Made by a program: the position numbers and the translations under genes. From Gammaproteobacteria bacterium (GTDB lineage: Bacteria; Pseudomonadota; Gammaproteobacteria; SZUA-152), in contig JAOUJW010000029.1 in the NCBI GenBank assembly GCA_029882975.1, positions 1-64,000 of the forward strand: a DNA stretch of 64,000 nucleotides, read 5' to 3'. The notes under the pieces were generated by a model. That model was given only the letters and a program-made list of their open reading frames with translations, had not been told where the DNA came from and searched no databases. Numbering within the stretch: position 1 is the first letter of the stretch; every line of letters starts with the position of its first letter. Below are positions 18,322 to 26,964 of the stretch, piece by piece.

Positions 18322-19268
18322 CCTCAACACACGCATACCGATTTCCCATTCCTGCTGTTTTAAACCTGAGCATTGCTCTATCGACCTATGCTTTGGCGAT
18401 AGCTTGTCTATGGCTGGTCAGCGCAGCAATCAATGTTTGGAGTGTCGTCCTGGGCATATTGTTGTTTTCCTACCTTGGCAACACAATTTTCTCCTTGTTA
18501 CACGAATCGGTACACGGTGTATTCCACCCGAATCCTCGTATCAATTATGTGTTCGGCTGTATGTCAGCGGTATTTTTTCCCACCTCGTTTAGTTTTCATC
18601 GAGTTTGCCATCTCGGACATCATCGACGTAACCGCAGCGACGTCGAGCTATTTGATTACTACACCGACCCCGGTAAGAAATTTGTGGCATATTATCGCCT
18701 GTATTGCCTGCTGAGCGGTTTCTACTGGCTATCCATACCTGTGGGCTGCTTATTGCTTTTGCTGGCATCACCGTTTTTTCATTCGGCTTTTTTTCGAAAC
18801 AAAGTGGTTCACGTCATGGGGCTGAAGCCTATGGTGGAAGATCTGGTGCAGGCTGATCCGGGTCTGTTACGACGGGAAATCGGCTTCACCTTGCTGTTCC
18901 AGTGTCTGCTGATTTGGTCTCTGGACTTGACGCTAACAGGCTGGTTGTTGTGCTATGTCGCTTTCGCTTTGAACTGGTGTGCGCTGCAATACGCTGACCA
19001 TGCCTGGAGTGTTCGCGATGTGAAAGAAGGCTCCTGGAATTTGAAAATACATCCGGTGGTTCGTTGGATTTTTTTAAATTACCATTTCCATCTGGTGCAC
19101 CACCGCCATCCCAAAGTACCTTGGTTGTATCTACCCCGCTTGGTAGACCCTAATGACCCCCAACCTTCGTTTTGGTCCATTTACTGGCGACTGTGGAAAG
19201 GCCCTCGCCTCACCAGCGAGCCCGCTCCGGTACAGCCGGATGCGGAGTTGATGGACCAGGTCAAATAA
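18312..19268 (+). CDS. Membrane fatty acid desaturase
   Basis: A 318-residue integral membrane desaturase/hydroxylase with the three histidine boxes of the family: HESVH (64-68), HRVCHLGHH (96-104) and HLVHH (260-264), which bind two irons. Hydrophobic segments around residues 20-60 and 125-145 fit the four-helix layout. It introduces a double bond or hydroxyl group into an acyl chain. As last gene of the six-gene operon it points to a lipid or fatty-acyl product. Its start overlaps the preceding gene by 10 bases. Confidence 0.9.
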   Translation: MSITSTHAYRFPIPAVLNLSIALSTYALAIACLWLVSAAINVWSVVLGILLFSYLGNTIFSLLHESVHGVFHPNPRINYVFGCMSAVFFPTSFSFHRVCHLGHHRRNRSDVELFDYYTDPGKKFVAYYRLYCLLSGFYWLSIPVGCLLLLLASPFFHSAFFRNKVVHVMGLKPMVEDLVQADPGLLRREIGFTLLFQCLLIWSLDLTLTGWLLCYVAFALNWCALQYADHAWSVRDVKEGSWNLKIHPVVRWIFLNYHFHLVHHRHPKVPWLYLPRLVDPNDPQPSFWSIYWRLWKGPRLTSEPAPVQPDAELMDQVK

Positions 19269-19327
19269 AACGCAGGCTTACGATTCTTGCGACTTGGAAA
19301 GATGGCAGGGTAGCTGACCGCTTATGG

Positions 19328-20140
19328 TTAGTATTGGGGATTAATCTCAAAGCTGCCGCTGTAAGAATTTTCCGCAAAGTCGGTAAAACTGAAGGTTCCT
19401 ACATAGCGTCCCAAGTCCGCTTCGGTAACGTCTATAGTAGCGGTAGCGGGGTTAACGGATCCCATGTAATTACCAAAATAAAAACTCGTGATTTCGCTTC
19501 TTATGCTATTGGAATCGTATTGGTAGGTATTTACGCTCAAACCGTTGACAGTAGAGATAGCCCAGGAAACGTAGTCATCAATGTAAGGAATGGAGAGCGC
19601 CAAATTTTCAGCGTCAGATAAACTATCGTAGCGACGATCCAAACAGACATGATTGGTTTCATTTACCGACATTACGCCGTTAACAATAAGCTCACCATGA
19701 TCCAAAACAATGTCCGAAGAAATACGAATTAACCTTTCTACACGAACCGTCTCCTGGGTATCGTTGTACTGATTGGCTTGGCGAGGGAACTGTCGTTGCA
19801 GCGAACCGTCACCCTGCAATTCATAACCATCTTCAACGACATTGTGATAGTAATGGGTATCGGTTTTTACGCCGATCGTGGGTAGTGATCCATAATAGAT
19901 ACAGCGATAAAAGTTAACTCGCCGGCCTTCATCATCGATGATCACCGAACTTTCAATGAACTCAGAATACAAATAGTCGCCAGTCGCTTTGTTGTAAAAC
20001 TGTTCTTCATTTAACAATAACCAGGTTCCGCTCAGATCCTGCGCCAATAAACTCGCATCCTGCACAACGTCATCGTTGGAGCAACCATTGAGAAACAGAA
20101 CCAAAACAAACGGCAATAGGAGACGATACAGCGCAGACAT
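19328..20140 (-). CDS. Putative lipoprotein
   Basis: A 270-residue exported lipoprotein with signal LLPFVLVLFLNGC (lipobox LNGC, Cys near residue 20) and Ser/Asn/Asp after it, which favours outer-membrane sorting. The mature part is acidic, rich in Tyr, Asn and Ser, and probably beta-rich (ATIDVTEADLGRYVGTFSF near the end). I do not recognise a family. It lies on the opposite strand from the desaturase, 59 bases away, so the genes converge. Confidence 0.7.
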   Translation of the reverse strand: MSALYRLLLPFVLVLFLNGCSNDDVVQDASLLAQDLSGTWLLLNEEQFYNKATGDYLYSEFIESSVIIDDEGRRVNFYRCIYYGSLPTIGVKTDTHYYHNVVEDGYELQGDGSLQRQFPRQANQYNDTQETVRVERLIRISSDIVLDHGELIVNGVMSVNETNHVCLDRRYDSLSDAENLALSIPYIDDYVSWAISTVNGLSVNTYQYDSNSIRSEITSFYFGNYMGSVNPATATIDVTEADLGRYVGTFSFTDFAENSYSGSFEINPQY

Positions 20141-20281
20141 GGATTTACCCCGGAAGAATAAAACCGAATTATATTATGGAACCACACCCAAACCCAGCAT
20201 ATCGAGTAAGCAACCTTGTGCCAAATACGCTGATAAGATCACAGGCTTTAGCAAACTAAAACAGATTTTGCGCGGCAAATA

Positions 20282-20671
20282 TTAAACGACACATAAAGAC
20301 TCCAACATCATTTCCACTACATCGTCTTCTTCACCTTCGTGTTTTAACTCACAGGCGTAAGAGACATACAGCAATAACGGGCCTCGGCGTAAATACCATT
20401 CGCGCCAGTATTCACCTTTGGATTCATAATCAAGGAACAAACCATCAAATTGCCCCAGATCCACGTCCTCCGCATCGGCACCTGATTGAATATGATCACC
20501 CGCCATATCCTGCAAGGTCTGATCATCAACATCCTGATCCATGTGCACCGCACTAATATGCAACTCGCCCGGGCCATCCTGCTGATACAATATCTCGCAA
20601 TCGGGGTCGGACTCCACTTGCCAGTCATCAGGGATTTTGATTTGCCAGTATCGAGTTTTATGGGTTTTCAT
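20282..20671 (-). CDS. Small acidic protein of unknown function
   Basis: A 129-residue protein that begins with MKTHKTRYWQIKIPDDWQVE and contains an acidic middle and an aromatic closing part (EWYLRRGPLLLYVSYACE). The layout resembles small proteins of the DUF3805/PsbP-like type, in which a short domain is matched to a profile of W-(x)-I-x-x-P-x-x-W, but I do not assign one. No signal or membrane segment is seen. The start is uncertain: ATG 20671 lacks a good ribosome site, and an in-frame extension to 20704 exists. Confidence 0.6.
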   Translation of the reverse strand: MKTHKTRYWQIKIPDDWQVESDPDCEILYQQDGPGELHISAVHMDQDVDDQTLQDMAGDHIQSGADAEDVDLGQFDGLFLDYESKGEYWREWYLRRGPLLLYVSYACELKHEGEEDDVVEMMLESLCVV

Positions 20672-20741
20672 GCAGGTCACTACTGAATTACGCAGCTGCG
20701 GCAATGAGTGGCACAGCTGCTATTTGGTTGTATTTATTAAT

Positions 20742-21023
20742 TTATTCCGTACGATTGGTAATTTCGATTAAATGATAACCAAACTGGGTTTTGACGGGCC
20801 CCTGTACTGTATTCACATCGGCGGAAAACACCACTTCATCAAACTCACGCACCATTTGTCCGGGAGAAAATTCACCCAGATCGCCACCTTGAGTTTCGGA
20901 GGGACAGCTGGAAAATTCTTTTGCCATTTGAGCAAAATCCGCACCACCACTAATTTTATCTTTAATTTCGCGACACTGGTCCTCTGTTTCCACCAATATG
21001 TGTCTTGCCGAAGCTTTAGCCAT
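20742..21023 (-). CDS. ppiC: Parvulin-type peptidyl-prolyl isomerase
   Basis: A 93-residue cytoplasmic parvulin that speeds cis/trans isomerisation of prolyl bonds. It is a single domain with the family text ARHILVETEDQC, GGDLGEFSPGQMV and FGYHLIEI, the same length as E. coli PpiC. ATG 21023 is chosen because AGGAG lies seven bases before it; an ATG directly upstream (21026) is also possible. The next gene upstream is on the other strand. Confidence 0.93.
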   Translation of the reverse strand: MAKASARHILVETEDQCREIKDKISGGADFAQMAKEFSSCPSETQGGDLGEFSPGQMVREFDEVVFSADVNTVQGPVKTQFGYHLIEITNRTE

Positions 21024-21396
21024 CATTAATCTCCTGTGTAGGAAATCCGCAAAAAGCCCGACTTTGGTGGCTGGTTCCTTAGCGCCACTCCAAACCCAGA
21101 CTCTCCCCAAATTTCACGTTAAAGCAGTTAAGTATAGCATGGAGTGATTAATAAACGTTAAACTAACAATAATTTGCCGTGTTTTTTAGATAGATTCTAA
21201 TTATCAGACGGAACTGTACAAAAGTACGGTTTCGAGATAACAAGGACGGATGTAACATTTTATGTAGATAAAAGGGAATAAAAACCATGAACATTTGTAC
21301 TATAAATAAAAACGTCAAACTCAAATAAAGCGATTTGACAAAGGAAGCTTAGATCCAGTCTAGCTTACCGGTACATATAATAAGAGGGACCCCATT
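21024..21396. other. Divergent intergenic region, no gene seen
   Basis: This 373-base AT-rich region separates ppiC (minus) and the sigma-like gene (plus). I see no RNA gene, terminator or clear promoter. Confidence 0.5.
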
Positions 21397-21906
21397 TTGA
21401 ATACAGCCAATAACGCTCAACAGGTACTGGACGCAGCACCTATGCTGATACGGTACGCCCATGCCCTGTGCACTGAGGAAAATAAGATTCAACAGACACT
21501 TAGCGAAGCCTTACAGCACGCTCTGGCGAAATTACACCGCCGCGATCCGGAAATAAAACTTCGTACCTGGCTTTTTGCAATCGCACATAAATTACTGAGC
21601 AGTGATTCTATTGAGCCGAAACGCCCGAAAGGCGTGTATCATATTTGCGGCTCTCCCGCCAGGAAGCCCCTGAGCGAAGTTGATATCTTTTATGATTCGT
21701 TTTCAATGGAACAGCGTGCAGTTATCTATCTGACTCAAGTGGAAGAATTCAATTTGGAGGAAACAGCATACATTCTGCACTTGCCCACTTATATGGTGAA
21801 TACCCTGTTGGATGAAGCCAGAGACGCGCTAGGAGAAAACTTGGCTACGATTACTGAGGAACTTGTGCATACCCCACCAAAAAACCGCAACATACTTCAG
21901 TTCTGA
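21397..21906 (+). CDS. Sigma-70 family (ECF-like) protein
   Basis: A 169-residue protein with the layout of an ECF sigma factor. A region-2-like helix carries LRTWLFAIAHKLL (about 57-69). A region-4-like domain follows (about 110-150: MEQRAVIYLTQVEEFNLEETAYIL then LPTYMVNTLLDEARDAL). The start is TTG 21397 after AGAGGGA. No anti-sigma gene is adjacent; the next gene downstream is a convergent sensor kinase. Region 2 is not strongly conserved at the -10-binding residues, so it may be a degenerate sigma or a regulator. Confidence in the fold is good, in the role moderate. Confidence 0.72.
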   Translation: MNTANNAQQVLDAAPMLIRYAHALCTEENKIQQTLSEALQHALAKLHRRDPEIKLRTWLFAIAHKLLSSDSIEPKRPKGVYHICGSPARKPLSEVDIFYDSFSMEQRAVIYLTQVEEFNLEETAYILHLPTYMVNTLLDEARDALGENLATITEELVHTPPKNRNILQF

Positions 21907-21953
21907 ATCAAACCGGCAGTCGTAAGCTTCCGACGACAAACCGCATCAGAGAT

Positions 21954-23990
21954 TTACGCTGCAGTTTTTTTTAACAACTCGCCAATCCGTTGCACTAAAC
22001 CGCCTCCATCCACCGGTTTTTGCATATAGCAAATATCCTGGTTTTCGGCTTCTTGAGGATTCACCTTATCACTATAGCCGCTGCACAAGATAGCAGGCAA
22101 CGACGGTGTGATTTCCCGCATCTGCTGAATCAATTGCAAACCCGTCAATTTCGGCATGGTTTGATCAGTTACCACTATGGGAAACCGGGATGGGTTTTCT
22201 TTGTACGTCGCCAACGCTCTTTCGCTATCGGTGACCACATGCGGAACGTAACCGTGGTGGCTGATTAACTCTCCCACAAACCCGGCCAGACTCTCTTCAT
22301 CATCCACTATCAATACTTCCTCTCCCGCGCCACTAATGTGACGGGTTTTAAGATTATTAGAATCCATCGGCTTAGCAGGCACATCCAAAGGTGGAAACAA
22401 CATACGAAATGTACTGCCTTTACCTTCCGCTGAATCTACCAATATGTGGCCATTGCAACCTTTCATGATTCCGTATATCACCGCCAAACCCATGCCGGTA
22501 CCCTTTCCCACCATTTTGCTGGTATAAAACGGAGTGAATATATCATCGAAGGTACTCGCATCGATGCCGCAACCCGTATCTGTCACTGCCAACTCCACCC
22601 AATCTCCGGAAATAGGCTGATGTGACACAGAGGACTCTGTGTGTAAATCTCGCACCCATCCCAGACGCACGGTCATCAGCCCCGCCCCATCCATAGCATC
22701 CCTGGCATTAACCGCCAAATTCATCAGAATCTGATTCAGCTGTGTGGCATTCATTAAGACGCCGGGTAAGTCCTCATCAATCTGAGTTTCTATTTGCATA
22801 CTGGCCGGCAATGTGGCTCTGAGCATTTTAATGTCTTCTTTCACCAAGAGACTCAAGTCTACAGGCTCCAGGTCCGCCGGATCATTTCGACTGAATGCCA
22901 ACATTTGTGCGACCAGACTGGTGGCTCGCTCACTGGCCGTGTGAATATGCTCCAGGTAAGTAAGGAGTTTAGTCTCGTTTTTGTTCTTACAATATTCATG
23001 ACCCAAACTGGTATAGCCGGTAATGATACCCAGCAGATTATTGAAATCATGGGCAATACCCCCCGTCAGATTACCAATGGACTCCATTTTATGAACCTGC
23101 TGCAACTCTCGCTGTAACCGCTGGCGTTCTGCATCGGCTTTTTTATGCTCAGTAATATCGTCGGAAACACCCAACAAATATTTGGGTTCTCCATCCTTAC
23201 CGTAGATTGCCACTTTGCGGGTATGCAAGCTGCGAGTACCCTGAGGAGTATCGATCGGCTCGTCTGGAATGTCCTCCAACTCACCAGAGGCCAAAACCAC
23301 GCGATCACGCCCGGTAAAAAAGTCGGCCTGTTCTTTGGGGAAAAAATCATAGTCATTTTTGCCAATGATTTGTTCCCGAGATATGCCTGTCAATCTTTCG
23401 CCGGCTCGATTAAACCGCGCATAACGCAATTCCTTTGCTTCTTTGAGAAAAATCATACTTGGCAGGTGGTCAATAATGTCCACCAGTTCTTTTTCCTGCT
23501 CAGAAAGCGCATCTTCGATTTTCTTACGCCCGGTAATATCGTATAGGATAACCAGATGTTCACCTTTATAGGTGTCACACAGGGGCGCCGCACTGGCCAG
23601 CACCGTGCGTATCGAGCCGTCCTTGCAGCAAATTTGTAATTCCAAGGGCTCAAACGGGGCCCCCGTACGTGCCGCGGTGTCCAAGTGTTCTCGCCAGCTG
23701 TCAATAACCCATTGACGATAGCTCTCATCGGGGTAAGCCTTGGGCCACCAATGCTCCAGGGTAGGTATATCCTCCAGGGTGTAGCCAAAAACCGCAATAA
23801 ATGCCGGGTTCAAATAGGTAATGTCACCATCATCATCGTTTAGTGCGTATGGTACCGGGGAAGCGTCAATGACGTTATGAAATTTGGCTTGCTCCAGGTC
23901 CAGGAGCCTCTTTTCCAATCCGGCAATTTTTGTGTTGGCCTGTTCCAATGCCAGACGCAATGCTTCCTTTGTTTGTTCCTTCTCAGTCAT
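21954..23990 (-). CDS. PAS-PAS hybrid sensor histidine kinase with receiver domain
   Basis: A 678-residue soluble hybrid kinase. A coiled-coil start (MTEKEQTKEALRLALEQANT) is followed by two PAS domains (about 25-160 and 170-290). Then come a HisKA domain with GGIAHDFNNLLG, a HATPase with MNLAVNARDAM, DTGCGI and GKGTGMGLAV, and a C-terminal receiver with VDDEE and the acceptor aspartate in VVTDQTMP. No membrane segment exists, so the signal is cytoplasmic. I chose 23990, with AAGG upstream, over an in-frame extension to 24086. No response regulator lies beside it; the fused receiver may phosphorelay to a remote partner. Confidence 0.92.
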   Translation of the reverse strand: MTEKEQTKEALRLALEQANTKIAGLEKRLLDLEQAKFHNVIDASPVPYALNDDDGDITYLNPAFIAVFGYTLEDIPTLEHWWPKAYPDESYRQWVIDSWREHLDTAARTGAPFEPLELQICCKDGSIRTVLASAAPLCDTYKGEHLVILYDITGRKKIEDALSEQEKELVDIIDHLPSMIFLKEAKELRYARFNRAGERLTGISREQIIGKNDYDFFPKEQADFFTGRDRVVLASGELEDIPDEPIDTPQGTRSLHTRKVAIYGKDGEPKYLLGVSDDITEHKKADAERQRLQRELQQVHKMESIGNLTGGIAHDFNNLLGIITGYTSLGHEYCKNKNETKLLTYLEHIHTASERATSLVAQMLAFSRNDPADLEPVDLSLLVKEDIKMLRATLPASMQIETQIDEDLPGVLMNATQLNQILMNLAVNARDAMDGAGLMTVRLGWVRDLHTESSVSHQPISGDWVELAVTDTGCGIDASTFDDIFTPFYTSKMVGKGTGMGLAVIYGIMKGCNGHILVDSAEGKGSTFRMLFPPLDVPAKPMDSNNLKTRHISGAGEEVLIVDDEESLAGFVGELISHHGYVPHVVTDSERALATYKENPSRFPIVVTDQTMPKLTGLQLIQQMREITPSLPAILCSGYSDKVNPQEAENQDICYMQKPVDGGGLVQRIGELLKKTAA

Positions 23991-24172
23991 TCGACTACCT
24001 TGGTGTTTACATTGCCTCAACAGATAAATTCTAGCAGCTCTATGAAAAAGCTCCTGCCAATAATTTCTAAAGCCGTCATTTTCCACTAAGCCGTCTTAGT
24101 AAAATCGGCTTGACACTTTTGGATCTGAACATTACAACTCCCCAAGTTTACAATGTTGCCAACATCGCAAAG

Positions 24173-25072
24173 CTACAACATAATGTTTTCATAAGGATCT
24201 GCCTTAAACCAGTCAGCTAAAAATCGCATCAGTGCACGTATACGACTGTTGTATTGCACATCACTGTGGCAAACAATCCAAAACTCCAAAACGGGCAATG
24301 GAACCCATTGCATCACCGGTACCAGTTCAGGCCAGAGTTTGGCCAAAGCCACATGCCCCCCCACAATCCCAGCTCCGGCCCTGGCCAAGTTAATTTGGGC
24401 CAGCAGATGGTCTGTACGTAAAGCAAAATTCTGACGCACCAGCGGAAAACCCAATTTTGCAGCCTCTTCGATGTACTCCGTACTTTCATCATATCCAATC
24501 ATTGTGTGGCTCTGTAATTCTGCAATGGATTTTGGTTCTCCCAAGCGTTTGACATAGTCACGATGCGCGTAAAAGCCCAAAGGCATATCCGCTAAGCGCT
24601 GTGCCACCAAATCTGGCTGTGTGGGTCGAAACATACGCAAGGCAATATCCGCCTCTCGCTTACTCAAACTACTGACTTGATTGGAAATCACAATCTCTAT
24701 TTGCACCCCCGGATGTTGCTCACGAAATTTCGCCAACGCTTTCGGTAACAAATAGATTCCCACGATTTCATTGGCACTAATTCGCACACTACCTTCCAGC
24801 ACGGAAGACAATCCAGATGCCAGGCGGTTAAAATCATTAGCCGCGGTAGCCATACGGCTTGCTGCATCCACTAAGGATTGCCCCGATTCTGTGAGCTGCA
24901 AACCCCTTGTGGTACGTCTGAATAAATTTAAACCGCTACCTGACTCCAAGGCCTGGATATCCCGAGTTAAGGTGGGCTGAGAAACGCCCAACTGCCGGGC
25001 AGCGGCTGACAAACTGCCCTGCTCCGCAACCATAAGGAAGGAACGAATAAGGCTCCACTCTACGTTATTCAT
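24173..25072 (-). CDS. LysR family transcriptional regulator
   Basis: A 299-residue LysR regulator. The N-terminal winged helix-turn-helix reads SLSAAARQLGVSQPTLTRDIQALE (about 16-39), and the substrate-binding domain follows from about residue 90. It is divergent from the SDR gene at 25176, the usual arrangement in which a LysR protein controls its neighbour. The 103-base gap is AT-rich and holds several T-N11-A-like boxes; none stands out. The inducer is unknown. Confidence 0.93.
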   Translation of the reverse strand: MNNVEWSLIRSFLMVAEQGSLSAAARQLGVSQPTLTRDIQALESGSGLNLFRRTTRGLQLTESGQSLVDAASRMATAANDFNRLASGLSSVLEGSVRISANEIVGIYLLPKALAKFREQHPGVQIEIVISNQVSSLSKREADIALRMFRPTQPDLVAQRLADMPLGFYAHRDYVKRLGEPKSIAELQSHTMIGYDESTEYIEEAAKLGFPLVRQNFALRTDHLLAQINLARAGAGIVGGHVALAKLWPELVPVMQWVPLPVLEFWIVCHSDVQYNSRIRALMRFLADWFKADPYENIML

Positions 25073-25175
25073 ATTTGAATATCCTGTATAAGTTTTTATC
25101 TATTCTCTATTCATTATTCTATATCCATACTACACACAGTTTCAACGAACGAATCTTTGAAAAAGGAGATAACAT

Positions 25176-26141
25176 ATGAAAACGGCTTTGATATTAGGCA
25201 TTTCCGGAAATTTTGGTTCCCATATGGCCCAGACCCTGGCTCGTCGGGGTTACGCTATCCGTACCCTGTTGAGACAGCCCACCCGCTTACCTGAACGTTT
25301 CCAGGGCGCTCAAGTCTTTCAAGGTGAGGTAGCCAACCTGGAACAACTACGTTGTGCTGCGGAAGGCGCACAAATTATTGTTTATGGCGTTAACCCTGCC
25401 AATTATCGTTGGGATGGGGTGGCCTTACCCTTGCTGGAGAATGCCGCTACCGTTGCCGAAGAAAACCAACTCACCCTGCTGTTTCCGGGTAATGTGTATG
25501 TTTTCGACCCCAAGGACGGTCCGGAATTTTCCGAAACCGCGGTCATGAAACCAAAGACCTCAAAAGGCCAAATTCGTCTCGCCATGGAGCGGCGATTGCA
25601 ACAGGCCGGCGACAATGGAGCCCAGGTCATCGTCATGCGCATGGGAGATTTCATCAGTAACGATACCCGCAGTTCCTGGTTGGGGCATTTGCTTAAACCC
25701 ACAAAAACGGGCTATCAAGTAATCGCCGCGGGCAGAACCGATCTGACCCACACCTGGGCCTATTTGCCGGACGCCGCAGCTGCCTGTGCCGACATATTGG
25801 AAATGCGTCAGCACCTACCGACACACAATGTATTCCACTTTCGAGGCCACCGCTTCAGCTTCGATGACTTGGCACAAACCGTAGAACAGCTCAGCGGTGT
25901 CAGGGTAAAACGCAATTCATTCCCCTGGTTGGTGCTGCGTCTGTTGGCACCGTTCAACACAGCCTTTAAAGGATTGGTGGAAATGCGTTACCTATGGCAA
26001 CAGGAAGTCAATCTTGCTGAAGATGCACTGCAACGGGCTTTGGGCGGGCAAGTACCCCATACCCCACTGGCAGAGGCATTGGTGCAAACCGGTTTAACAT
26101 GCCCTGTGGAATCCCCAGGCTACCGTGCAATGGCTCAATGA
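25176..26141 (+). CDS. NAD(P)-binding SDR/NmrA-like protein
   Basis: A 321-residue protein of the extended short-chain dehydrogenase type. The nucleotide-binding motif GISGNFG lies near residue 8, and acid/amine-rich loops like those of NAD-dependent epimerases follow (GVNPANYRW, GNVYVFDPKDGPEF). There is no YxxxK catalytic pair in the usual place, so it may be a NAD(P)-sensing or isomerase-type member. The start is ATG 25176 with AAGGAG eight bases upstream. It is divergent from a LysR gene that probably controls it. Confidence 0.85.
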   Translation: MKTALILGISGNFGSHMAQTLARRGYAIRTLLRQPTRLPERFQGAQVFQGEVANLEQLRCAAEGAQIIVYGVNPANYRWDGVALPLLENAATVAEENQLTLLFPGNVYVFDPKDGPEFSETAVMKPKTSKGQIRLAMERRLQQAGDNGAQVIVMRMGDFISNDTRSSWLGHLLKPTKTGYQVIAAGRTDLTHTWAYLPDAAAACADILEMRQHLPTHNVFHFRGHRFSFDDLAQTVEQLSGVRVKRNSFPWLVLRLLAPFNTAFKGLVEMRYLWQQEVNLAEDALQRALGGQVPHTPLAEALVQTGLTCPVESPGYRAMAQ

Positions 26142-26154
26142 AATCTGTAAACAG

Positions 26155-26189
26155 GCGGAAGTATCATATACTTAATACAGTACTTCCGC
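26155..26189 (+). other. Stem-loop after the SDR gene
   Basis: GCGGAAGTA at 26155-26163 pairs perfectly with TACTTCCGC at 26181-26189 across a 17-base loop. It lies directly before the ribosome site of the membrane protein at 26214 and has no T tract. It may be a weak terminator or attenuator. Confidence 0.5.
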
Positions 26190-26213
26190 TATTTGCTTCA
26201 GGAGAAAGTGTCT

Positions 26214-26768
26214 ATGAGCATTCTCAACAATCGGGTCCAAATAGGCGCTAACTATGTAAAACAAGCTCCCTGGAAACACGTCATCGGAGTGCCTTTGATC
26301 TACTTGCCAATTCTAACCACCCTGCCCTTTGTACTCATAGGAGTAATATTGGTGAAGATCCACTTACACTATGTGGGTGGTATGAACATACGCTCTTATT
26401 GGGACTTTGTCCCTGCCTGGATTTCACATCGCTACCGTTACCACAACCAAATCGTTTACTCCACCGGTGCCCGCTGGTTCAATCTACGTGCCCTAAAGTG
26501 GTATTGGATCTTCAACTGCAAACTGTATTGCCCATTAAGCGTGGCGTTGTTTCGCTACTCGGCATATTTGGTAACTATCGTCGAAAACTGGTGGTGTCCC
26601 TTCGCCCATGACAAAAAAACCGAATACGCCCAGGGTGCCATCGACAAATCATACTGGCATTTATATGAAGCGGAACGGGAAAAATTACACCCGGATGATT
26701 TGAACAATCCAATTTGGAATGAAGCAGCAACATCTGCGGATACAAGTAGCGATGAAAACGGATTCTAA
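26214..26768 (+). CDS. Membrane protein of unknown function
   Basis: A 184-residue protein with one long hydrophobic pair near the start (VIGVPLIYLPILTTLPFVLIGVILVKIH, about 24-50). It has a second aromatic-rich region around 95-125 (LKWYWIFNCKLYCPLSVALF) and a polar, acidic C-terminus. I do not recognise the family. The start is ATG 26214, preceded by AGGAG. It follows the SDR gene on the same strand with a stem-loop between them. Confidence 0.7.
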   Translation: MSILNNRVQIGANYVKQAPWKHVIGVPLIYLPILTTLPFVLIGVILVKIHLHYVGGMNIRSYWDFVPAWISHRYRYHNQIVYSTGARWFNLRALKWYWIFNCKLYCPLSVALFRYSAYLVTIVENWWCPFAHDKKTEYAQGAIDKSYWHLYEAEREKLHPDDLNNPIWNEAATSADTSSDENGF

Positions 26769-26832
26769 TATCAGCCCAAACTCTGTCGCGCACCGAAAAA
26801 CTTCTATTGCTAATAGTTAATAAAACCAAGCA

Positions 26833-26870
26833 TAAAGTCTGCATGGTGAAATACGCAAGCTATTCCAGCC
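26833..26870. repeat. Decayed copy of the GGAATACGC repeat
   Basis: AAAGTCTGCATGGTGAAATA then CGCAAGCTATTCCA resembles the closing segment of the tandem repeat at 7207-7642 (AAAGTCTGCCTGGTGGAATA). It lies in the gap after the membrane protein gene; the rest of that gap is empty. Confidence 0.6.
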
Positions 26871-26964
26871 TAGCCGTCTACACGAATTGGGCAGAACGTT
26901 GAAGGTGCAAATCAATATTGATTGCGTAGGCACGAAACCATGCCCACGCAAGGACAGTACATCA

